A DNA stretch of 64,000 nucleotides from Pseudodesulfovibrio cashew (GTDB lineage: Bacteria; Desulfobacterota; Desulfovibrionia; Desulfovibrionales; Desulfovibrionaceae), in contig NZ_CP046400.1 in the NCBI RefSeq assembly GCF_009762795.1, positions 2,643,501-2,707,500 of the forward strand, read 5' to 3'. The translations under genes were made by a program, and so were the position numbers. Below are positions 34,165 to 41,102 of the stretch, in pieces. Each line of letters opens with the position of its first letter. Position 1 is the first letter of the stretch. Below the pieces are notes generated by a model. The model worked only from the letters and a program-made list of their open reading frames with translations. It made no database searches and was not told the DNA's origin.

Positions 34165-34887
34165 ATGCTTCGACGCGTATTTTTCGTTCTTCTCCTGTGG
34201 TTGGTAACCGTCTACTATAGTTACAAGATGATGCGGGTCGATCCCGAGACGTGTACTCCCGAGGAATATGATCACTGGGGGCTCAAATGGGGCGAGGCCG
34301 CGGTCAACCTTGCGGGCATCGACATTGAGGCCGACTTGGGCAATGTGGACCCCAACGGTCACTACGTGTTTATCGTCAACCATCAATCCAATCTGGATAT
34401 TCCGGTTCTGTTCGAGCTGCTCAAGGGCAACCGTATTCGGTTCGTGGCCAAGAAGTCGCTGTTCGACATTCCCATCTACGGCAAGGCTCTGGCCCATGCC
34501 GGGCACATCTGCATAGACCGCGAAAACCGGCGTTCGGCCATGAAGAGCCTTGGCGAGGCCGTGGAAAAGGCCAAATCCGGCTTCTCCCCGGTCATCTTTC
34601 CCGAGGGTACGCGCAACACCAGCCTCGACGAACTCATGGAGTTCAAGGTCGGAGGCATGATCATCGCGCTCAAGTCCGGTCTGCCTGTCGTGCCCATCGT
34701 CATAACCAACACCGGTCGGGTCATGGGCAAGGGGCAGTTCGTCATCGACAACAGGCCTGTGGTTCGAGTCAAGGCATTGCCTGCCATCGATCCCTCGGAA
34801 TACAGCCTCAAGGAGCGTGAGAAGTTCAAGGATGATCTCTACGCAATGATGAACGAAGCCTACAAAGAACTGCTCGCCAAAGGATAA
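34165..34887 (+). CDS. plsC: 1-acyl-sn-glycerol-3-phosphate acyltransferase
   Basis: A 240-residue PlsC-type acyltransferase. One N-terminal membrane segment (residues 3-20), then the catalytic NHQSNLDIP (HX4D) and the FPEGTRN acyl-acceptor motif, followed by LPVVPIVI. It adds the second acyl chain to make phosphatidic acid. The RNase J gene starts 3 nt after its stop, so they are one operon. Confidence 0.93.
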   Translation: MLRRVFFVLLLWLVTVYYSYKMMRVDPETCTPEEYDHWGLKWGEAAVNLAGIDIEADLGNVDPNGHYVFIVNHQSNLDIPVLFELLKGNRIRFVAKKSLFDIPIYGKALAHAGHICIDRENRRSAMKSLGEAVEKAKSGFSPVIFPEGTRNTSLDELMEFKVGGMIIALKSGLPVVPIVITNTGRVMGKGQFVIDNRPVVRVKALPAIDPSEYSLKEREKFKDDLYAMMNEAYKELLAKG

Positions 34888-34890
34888 CCC

Positions 34891-36558
34891 ATGGCCTCCA
34901 CGTCCCTTACCCTTTATCCACTGGGCGGTCTCGGCGAGATCGGCATGAACTGCATGGCCTACGGCACGGAGCGCTCCATGGTTCTCGTCGATTGCGGCCT
35001 CATGTTTCCCGAGGACTATCATTTCGGCGTGGACGTGGTCATTCCCTGCTTTGAGATGGTGCTCAAGCAGAAGGAGAAGCTGCACGGCATAGTGCTCACC
35101 CACGGCCACGAGGATCACATCGGCGCGCTGCCCTGGCTGCTCCAGAACGTGGACGTGCCGGTCTACGGCAGCGAATTCACTCTCGGCCTAGTGGAGAGCA
35201 AGCTGAGGGAGCACGGGCTCGAGAAGTGGGCTGACCTGCGTCCCGTACGTCCTTATGATCGGGTTTTAATCGGTGATTTCAAGTTCAATTTCTTTCCGGT
35301 TTGCCACTCCATCATCGAGGGCTTCGGGTTGGGCATCGAAACACCGGTAGGCCGTGTGGTGCACACCGGCGACTTCAAGATCGACCGCAATCCGCTGGGC
35401 GGGCACGCCACGGACCTGGCCGCGTTCCGCAAGTTCGCGGAGGAGGGCGTGCACCTGATGCTGTCGGACTCAACCAACGTGGAGCATGAGGGCTTCGCTC
35501 TTACCGAGCGGGAGATCAAGGTTTCGCTCAGGGAAATTTTCTCTACGGCCAAGGGGCGCATTCTGGTCTCCCTGTTCTCCAGCCATATCCAGCGCATGCA
35601 GGAAGTCTTCGATCTGGCCGACGCCCAGGGCCGCAAGGTGGCCGTGTCGGGCAGGAGCCTGCACCGCAACATCGAGCTCGCCAGGGAGATGGGGCATCTG
35701 AAGATTCCAAAGGGAACCTTCATCGAGCTGGAGGAGCTGGATCAGTACGGCGATTCGGACCTGGTCTTGCTTATTACCGGCTCACAGGGCGAGCCCCTGG
35801 CCGCGCTTTCTCGCATGGCCATGGGCGAGCATCGGCAGCTTCAGGTGCGCCCGGACGATCTTTTCATTCTTTCCTCCCGGTTCATCCCCGGCAACGTCAA
35901 GGCCATCACTCGTGTCATCAACAACCTCTACCGATACGGGGCGGAGGTGCTGTACGAGAAGATGCATGGCATCCACGCCTCGGGACACGCCCACGCCGGG
36001 GAACTAGCCTTGATGATCGAGTCGGTCCGGCCCCGGTACTTCATTCCCGTACACGGCGAATATCGACATCTGGTCAAACACAGCCGATTGGCTGTGGAGT
36101 GCGGCGTGGGTGAGCGGTGTTCCCTGGTGGTGGAGAACGGCCAGTCCGTGTCCTTCTACGAGGATGGTTCCGTGGAGTACGGCCCGCTCTTCCCGGCGGA
36201 GAAGATTCTGGTGGACGGCAAGGGCGTGGGAGATGTTGGCCAGTCCGTGCTCAAGGAGCGCCAGTTGCTGGCGGGCGAGGGACTGGTCATCGTTGTGCTG
36301 GTGGTGGATCAGGCCACCGGAGAAATTTCCATCGGCCCGGATATCATGTCCAAGGGGTTCGTCTTCGAGCAGGAGTACCGGCACTTCCTGGATGACGCCA
36401 AGTGCATCGTGCTTGACGTGCATGAAAACATCGCTCCGGGTGATACCAATAAGCTCAAGGAGCGCATCCGCTCCGCGCTCAGGCGGTTCTTCCGCAAGGT
36501 CCTGGGACGCGACCCGGTTGTGGTGCCCCTGGTCATCTCCATCGAGGGCAGCGAGTAG
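34891..36558 (+). CDS. rnj: Ribonuclease J
   Basis: A 555-residue metallo-beta-lactamase/beta-CASP nuclease. Metal motif THGHEDHIGALPW near residue 70, then HTGDFKID, the beta-CASP motifs (SDSTN, GSQGEPLAALSRMA) and HASGHA, PVHGE near 355-390. RNase J is a 5'-3' exo- and endoribonuclease for mRNA decay and rRNA maturation. Length and motifs fit a full active enzyme. Confidence 0.94.
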   Translation: MASTSLTLYPLGGLGEIGMNCMAYGTERSMVLVDCGLMFPEDYHFGVDVVIPCFEMVLKQKEKLHGIVLTHGHEDHIGALPWLLQNVDVPVYGSEFTLGLVESKLREHGLEKWADLRPVRPYDRVLIGDFKFNFFPVCHSIIEGFGLGIETPVGRVVHTGDFKIDRNPLGGHATDLAAFRKFAEEGVHLMLSDSTNVEHEGFALTEREIKVSLREIFSTAKGRILVSLFSSHIQRMQEVFDLADAQGRKVAVSGRSLHRNIELAREMGHLKIPKGTFIELEELDQYGDSDLVLLITGSQGEPLAALSRMAMGEHRQLQVRPDDLFILSSRFIPGNVKAITRVINNLYRYGAEVLYEKMHGIHASGHAHAGELALMIESVRPRYFIPVHGEYRHLVKHSRLAVECGVGERCSLVVENGQSVSFYEDGSVEYGPLFPAEKILVDGKGVGDVGQSVLKERQLLAGEGLVIVVLVVDQATGEISIGPDIMSKGFVFEQEYRHFLDDAKCIVLDVHENIAPGDTNKLKERIRSALRRFFRKVLGRDPVVVPLVISIEGSE

Positions 36559-36582
36559 CGCATCCCCGGTCGCCGACTAAGG

Positions 36583-38418
36583 CTACAGGTAATAGGCCGG
36601 AAGCAGGAACGAGAGGGTCCCCCACATAAGCAGCGCCAGCGGCACGCCGACCTTGACGAAGTCGCTGAAGGCGTATTCTCCCGCGTTCATGACCAGAAGA
36701 TTGGTCTTGTAGGCCATGGGTGTGGCAAAGCTCATGTTCGCGCCGAACAATACCGCGAGCACGAAGGCTTCGGGAGGCAGTCCCATTCTGTTTGCTATGG
36801 AGATGGCGATGGGAGTGCCGATGACCGCGGCTGCGTTGTTGGAGATGATGTTCGTCAGCACGGCCATGAGCAGCATGAGTCCGCTGATGACGAAGGCCGG
36901 CGAAGCGCTGCCCGCAAGCGCCGTGAACAGCGCGCCGAGATAGTCGGCCGCGCCCGTCTTGAGCATTGCGATGCCCAGGGCCAGGCTGGCCACCACGATC
37001 AGGATGACCTGGGCGCTCAGGGCGCGGGTGGCGTCCCGCCAGCTCAGGCAGCCGGTCAGGATCATGAGTAGGGCTCCGGCCGGGGCGCTGACGGCGATGG
37101 GAAGTACTCCCAGAGCGGCGGTAATGATGATTCCCAGCATTATGACCAGAGCCACGGGCGCCTTGCGCTGGTAGGGCAGGTCCATGGTGGCGTCGAGAAC
37201 CACGAACTCCCTGCTTTGTTTCAGTTCGGCGATCTTGTCGCGCGGTCCCTGGACGAGCAGGATGTCCCCCACCTTCAGGCGCAGGTTTCGCAATTCGTCC
37301 ACTACGCGGAGGTAGCGGTGCCCGGAGCGGTGGATGGCCAGGGCGATGATGCAGAACCGGTCGGTGAACCCGTATTGTTTCAGCGTTGTTCCGACCAGGG
37401 GAGAGTTCTGGAACAGGGCGATTTCAGCGATCTGCTGGTCGTCGTCGCACAAGGGATGATCGTCGTCGACAGGTTCATCCTCGGAGCCGACCGGATAGAG
37501 GGTACCTTTCAAAATCCTTTCAAATTCCTTCAAGTTGTTCGGCGTGTCGCTGACCACGAGGTGGTCCCCAGGGTGCAGCACGGCATCGGGCAGGAGCATG
37601 ATGGGCTTGCCTTCTCCTCGTTCAAGGGCGGAGACCTCCATCCTTCCGTGGGTCAGGGCCAGGGCCTTGTGCAGCGGTTCTCCGTTGACCGGGCTGGATT
37701 CGGTGATGGCGAGATGAGCGGTAAAAACGCGCGGCGAGGACTGACTGATGGCGATCTCCCGCTCGGGGAGCAGCCGGGGAGCAATTAGCCAGAGGTAGGC
37801 GATACCGATGCCGCCAGCGATGACGGCCGGGACAAGGAAGTCGAACATGCCGAAGGAGTGCGCGCCCATCTCCGCCGCCACGGAAACAACCAGCAGGTTG
37901 GTGGAGGTTCCGATGGTCGTTCCCGTGCCGCCGAGCAGGGTGGAAAATCCCATGGGCATGAGGATGGGAGTGGCCGACTTTCCCGTGGTCAGCGAGACGC
38001 TGATGAGCACGGGAAGGAACAGCACTACCACGGGGACGTTGTTGATGAAGGCGCTGATGAACGCTCCGAGGATCAGGGTCAGCAACAGGGAGAGGACCGG
38101 GCTTGTCCGCCAGATGCGTCCCAGACTCCGCCCCACCGGCTCCAGCGCGCCGGTTCGCAGGATTCCCTGGCCGGCGATCATCAGGGCGCACACTGCTATC
38201 AAAGCCTCATTGCCGAAGCCTTGGAAGAAAATCACCGCGTGGAGCGGGGTTCCGTCGGGCGCAAAGGGGAACAGTTCGAAGCCGATGGTGAGGGCGGCAA
38301 GAATGAGCAGGCTGGAGGTTTCAAGCGGTATCCTGTCACGGCTGAACAGAATAAGCGCCAGTCCGGTCAGCAGCAGGACGGCAAGGGCGTGTTCGTTGGG
38401 CAGGGCGGGCAGGGTCAT
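36583..38418 (-). CDS. SLC13-family permease with two TrkA-C domains
   Basis: A 611-residue membrane transporter. About six N-terminal and six C-terminal membrane segments flank a cytoplasmic block (about 215-390) holding two RCK_C/TrkA-C domains (one ends MLLPDAVLHPGDHLVVSDTP, the other LRLKVGDILLVQGP). The membrane halves have the divalent anion:Na+ symporter pattern (FINNVPVVVLFLPVLISV; LTNIISNNAAAVIGTPIAIS). Family substrates are dicarboxylates, sulfate or related anions. Sulfate is attractive in this organism but is inference. Convergent with RNase J. Confidence 0.88.
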   Translation of the reverse strand: MTLPALPNEHALAVLLLTGLALILFSRDRIPLETSSLLILAALTIGFELFPFAPDGTPLHAVIFFQGFGNEALIAVCALMIAGQGILRTGALEPVGRSLGRIWRTSPVLSLLLTLILGAFISAFINNVPVVVLFLPVLISVSLTTGKSATPILMPMGFSTLLGGTGTTIGTSTNLLVVSVAAEMGAHSFGMFDFLVPAVIAGGIGIAYLWLIAPRLLPEREIAISQSSPRVFTAHLAITESSPVNGEPLHKALALTHGRMEVSALERGEGKPIMLLPDAVLHPGDHLVVSDTPNNLKEFERILKGTLYPVGSEDEPVDDDHPLCDDDQQIAEIALFQNSPLVGTTLKQYGFTDRFCIIALAIHRSGHRYLRVVDELRNLRLKVGDILLVQGPRDKIAELKQSREFVVLDATMDLPYQRKAPVALVIMLGIIITAALGVLPIAVSAPAGALLMILTGCLSWRDATRALSAQVILIVVASLALGIAMLKTGAADYLGALFTALAGSASPAFVISGLMLLMAVLTNIISNNAAAVIGTPIAISIANRMGLPPEAFVLAVLFGANMSFATPMAYKTNLLVMNAGEYAFSDFVKVGVPLALLMWGTLSFLLPAYYL

Positions 38419-38555
38419 GGAAAACCTTTCGCGTGCGGCGTGTCAGCGGTCGGGTGAACGAAATATCCGTACCATACCTTTTTACGGGTGGCGAGGGAGA
38501 GCCCGGGGTGTCGGGAGGAGTGAGAGCCGTTTCCGCGTTTCCTGGCGGGTGTTGG

Positions 38556-39164
38556 CTATGCTGCGTTCTTGGGCCCGGTAAACCGGAACAGGACCAATAC
38601 GCTGATCGCCCCCAGCGTGTCGCAGAGCATGTCGGTCTGGGCGTCCCAGATGTCGCCCTGTGAGCCGAGAAACTCGATGCCTGCCTCACCTCCGGCCAGG
38701 ACTGCGTACCACCATTCGATGATCTCATACCCGGCGGCCAGCGCCATGATGGCGAACAGGGCGAAGAGAGAGGTGACCACGGGGTGGGCGAGCTTTTTGC
38801 GCGTCAGCAATTCGGCTATGGGATAGGCGTAAAAGCCGATGGAGTAATGCCCGAGGCGGTCGAAGTGGTTGCGCTCGAAACCGAAAAAGTCGGTGACCGC
38901 GTCAAAGGGGACGTTGGCGAAAGTGTAGTGCCCGCCGATGGTGTGCAGGACCATCCATACCGCCATCAGTGCGTAGGCGAGATTGGAGAAGCGGAATTTG
39001 CGGAAGGTCAGGACCAGCAGCAGGAACACGCCCATGATGGGCAGATTCTCGGCCCACCATACATCCCGCATGACCGGATCGATGGCCAGCGCCCCCCAGA
39101 AGAGGACAAAGAGTCCTGCCAGGAAGGCGGGAAAGCGGGACGAAGCGGGCTCGCCCGTATCCAT
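38556..39164 (-). CDS. YjdF-like (DUF2238) membrane protein
   Basis: A 202-residue inner-membrane protein with about six hydrophobic segments. HYTFANVPFDAVTDFFGFERNHFDRLGHYSIGFYAYP and YEIIEWWYAVLAGGEAG are hallmarks of the DUF2238/YjdF family. Function is not established. It begins 1 nt after the stop of the YbjQ-like gene, so they share a transcript. Confidence 0.85.
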   Translation of the reverse strand: MDTGEPASSRFPAFLAGLFVLFWGALAIDPVMRDVWWAENLPIMGVFLLLVLTFRKFRFSNLAYALMAVWMVLHTIGGHYTFANVPFDAVTDFFGFERNHFDRLGHYSIGFYAYPIAELLTRKKLAHPVVTSLFALFAIMALAAGYEIIEWWYAVLAGGEAGIEFLGSQGDIWDAQTDMLCDTLGAISVLVLFRFTGPKNAA

Positions 39165-39165
39165 G

Positions 39166-39501
39166 CTATTTGACCTTCTTCATGCGAACGGCGGTGCCGA
39201 AGCAGGAATAGTACTTGTCGCCTTCGGGATGGAAGGCCACGGTTTCGCGGTAACCCACGATGGCGTCGGCGTTGACGTCCACGGCCTGGGCCATAAGGCC
39301 ATAGAAGGCGTTGTCGAAGGTATAGCTCCGACAGACTATCAGGCCGAAGGCAGACTGGATTTCACGCCCGGGGATGGTCTCCGTGGTCATGATCTTCATA
39401 TTGCCCGCCATGTACATGTCCTTGGCCAGGGTCAGCCTCTGGTCCATCTTGCCGTCTTCCCTGGTTCCCTGCTTCTTGGGCGAGCCGAATAAGAGCGCCA
39501 T
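39166..39501 (-). CDS. YbjQ-like heavy-metal-binding domain protein
   Basis: A 111-residue small protein. MTTETIPGREIQSAFGLIVCRSYTF matches the start of the YbjQ/UPF0145 fold, and the rest fits the family in length (about 105). These pentameric proteins have been called heavy-metal binding, without proven function. The extra first 20-30 residues are basic. GAGG stands 8 nt before the ATG. Confidence 0.65.
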   Translation of the reverse strand: MALLFGSPKKQGTREDGKMDQRLTLAKDMYMAGNMKIMTTETIPGREIQSAFGLIVCRSYTFDNAFYGLMAQAVDVNADAIVGYRETVAFHPEGDKYYSCFGTAVRMKKVK

Positions 39502-39565
39502 GCATCCGTCCTCATGGTTTTGGGTTCACTGTTGGAGATTATGTAGCTCAAAGAAGGGGATGGGA

Positions 39566-39609
39566 GCAAGGGGCAAGGCGCCGGACGGGGAGTGCGCCCT
39601 GCCCCTTGC
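39566..39609 (-). terminator. Terminator-like hairpin after the AhpD-like gene
   Basis: Inverted repeat GCAAGGGGCAAGGCGC / GCGCCCTGCCCCTTGC, 16 bp with one mismatch, 3 nt after the stop. There is no clear T run. Confidence 0.5.
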
Positions 39610-39611
39610 GG

Positions 39612-40124
39612 TTATTTGGAGAAGGTGCGGAAGACCAGGCTCGCTCCGGCCATTTGTGCGGCCTGTGCCATAGCGTCGAAGATGGAGGTGTCCTGCCAGC
39701 CGAGGGCACGCAGGGCGTCCACATCCTTTTCGCCTATATTCTGTGGAGAAGTCAGGGCCTTGCTGACGAAGCCGAGCAGGGCGGCTTCCTTTTCCTCGAA
39801 CCCGGCTGCGGGGTCGTCGTCGAGCCGGTCAATCTCCTCCTTGCTCAATCCGGCCTGCGCGAGGATGCCGGAATTGAAACTTACGCAGTAGTCGTGGCAG
39901 TAATGCCGCGCCGCCAATAGCCGGATGGCCGCCAGCAGGTGAAAGCTCAACTCCTCCTGTCCGGCGAGGTACTTGATGGTCCCGATCTGCACGTCCAGCA
40001 GTTTCGGGCTTGCACTATAGAGCTGGACCGCAGCAGGGACACCGAGTTTTGCGGGAAAGAATGAATATGCATCGCCGACGACGCCTTCCGCCTTTTCCGG
40101 GTCAACGTAATCAATCAGGAACAT
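39612..40124 (-). CDS. AhpD-like / carboxymuconolactone decarboxylase-fold protein
   Basis: A 170-residue protein of the AhpD/CMD fold by its helical pattern and length. It begins MFLIDYVDPEKAEG after AGGAG at 6 nt. AhpD uses CxxC plus a downstream His for peroxide reduction. Here the motif region is HYCHDYCVSFN, so the first Cys of CxxC is His and the final His is Asn, while an extra Cys sits 4 residues before the second one. Peroxidase activity is therefore doubtful. The gene is controlled by a TetR-type operator 19-37 nt upstream, matched to the adjacent regulator. Confidence 0.7.
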   Translation of the reverse strand: MFLIDYVDPEKAEGVVGDAYSFFPAKLGVPAAVQLYSASPKLLDVQIGTIKYLAGQEELSFHLLAAIRLLAARHYCHDYCVSFNSGILAQAGLSKEEIDRLDDDPAAGFEEKEAALLGFVSKALTSPQNIGEKDVDALRALGWQDTSIFDAMAQAAQMAGASLVFRTFSK

Positions 40125-40142
40125 GTCAATCTCCTTTGTTGT

Positions 40143-40161
40143 AGTAGACCGGTCGTCTACT
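40143..40161 (-). promoter_or_regulatory. TetR operator of the AhpD-like gene
   Basis: AGTAGACCGGTCGTCTACT, a 19-bp palindrome with perfect 7-bp arms, between tetR and the AhpD-like gene. Its core TAGACCGGTCGTCTA matches the operator at 40795-40809 in 14 of 15 positions. Confidence 0.8.
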
Positions 40162-40204
40162 GAGTTGGTGTAAAAAAATGCCGAACCGGACACCGGAACG
40201 GCGG

Positions 40205-40783
40205 CTACTTCAATATCTTGCCAAATATGAACTTTTCGTTGATTTCGAGCGGTTCGTCGCTTTTGCTGACTTTCATTCGGATCAATGCGCCGTGAGAGGA
40301 TTCCACGATAAAGATGCCGGTATCATGCGGGTCGAGATCAGTGGATACTTCTCCTGCCGCCTGAGCCTCGGCTACCAATTCGGCAAAAATTCCGGCCATG
40401 CCGTCAAGGGCAGAGCTGAGGCTGGCACGGAAGGGCTCGCTGAGATCGCTCATCTCCTGAGCCAGATTTCCCAAGGGGCAACCGCGCGTGTAGCCGTGAT
40501 CCTTGAAGTGCTTGCCCAAGGCATGGAATATGGCCCGCACCTTTTCAAGTGGGGTCAGTGATGTGTCCCGTCGGATGGCATCGGTCATGTCCCGAAAGCC
40601 TTTGCTGAAATGATCGACAATGGCGATGCCGAAGGCTTCCTTGTTGGCGAAGTAGAAATAGAACGACCCCTTGGGCACGTCGGCGGCCCGGAGGATATCC
40701 TTGAGCCCGGTGTTGTTGAACCCTTTTTGGTGGACCAGGTCGGCTCCGGCTTCGATGATGCGTTGCCTTGTCTCTTCGCTCAT
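40205..40783 (-). CDS. TetR-family repressor
   Basis: A 192-residue TetR regulator. The N-terminal helix-turn-helix is TRQRIIEAGADLVHQKGFNNTGLKDILRAADVPKGSFYFYFANKEAF. The ligand domain has RGCPLGNLAQEMSD, seen in the LmrA/YxaF-like and AcuR-like groups. It should control itself and the AhpD-like gene just downstream, because the same TAGACC-type palindrome sits before both. No Shine-Dalgarno precedes the ATG, and the predicted start of transcription is at or next to the ATG. The ligand is unknown. Confidence 0.9.
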   Translation of the reverse strand: MSEETRQRIIEAGADLVHQKGFNNTGLKDILRAADVPKGSFYFYFANKEAFGIAIVDHFSKGFRDMTDAIRRDTSLTPLEKVRAIFHALGKHFKDHGYTRGCPLGNLAQEMSDLSEPFRASLSSALDGMAGIFAELVAEAQAAGEVSTDLDPHDTGIFIVESSHGALIRMKVSKSDEPLEINEKFIFGKILK

Positions 40784-40790
40784 GATTTAA

Positions 40791-40819
40791 CTAATAGACC
40801 AGTCGTCTAGTGGCGTCAA
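40791..40819 (-). promoter_or_regulatory. tetR promoter with embedded operator
   Basis: TTGACG (40814-40819), 17-nt spacer, TATTAG (40791-40796). The operator TAGACCAGTCGTCTA (40795-40809) fills the spacer and touches the -10, so the regulator would block RNA polymerase directly. The -10 ends only 7 nt before the ATG. Confidence 0.7.
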
Positions 40820-40976
40820 GGGACTTTTCAGTAAGGTGCTCTGCACGCGGGCTATGGGCATGGAAAATCATCGGACTTGTTACAGGTGAGAGGTCAAAAC
40901 ATCAATGCGGTGCAACGGAAGACAATATCCAAGCAATCTCAAGCCGATGATCTTACGGCTTCAAGGATATGCTTGG

Positions 40977-41100
40977 CGCCCGCGAAGCGGCACCGGAAAG
41001 TTTAGGAAAGGAGAGGGGATGGGGGTCCGGGGGAAGGGGAGAGGAATAACCCTTCTCAAAGGGTTTTCCTCTCCCCTTCCCCCGGCCGCCGGAGGCATCC
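40977..41100 (-). repeat. 3'-UTR repeat module, copy B (complete)
   Basis: Begins CGCGAAGCGGC...AAAGTTTAGGAAAGG, then GGGGATGGGGG, then a long palindrome (41027-41085, about 27-bp G/C-rich arms around CTCA) and ends GCCGCCGGAGGCATCC, 2 nt from the stop of the M16 gene. It probably forms the 3' hairpin of that mRNA. Confidence 0.85.
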
Positions 41101-41102
41101 GC

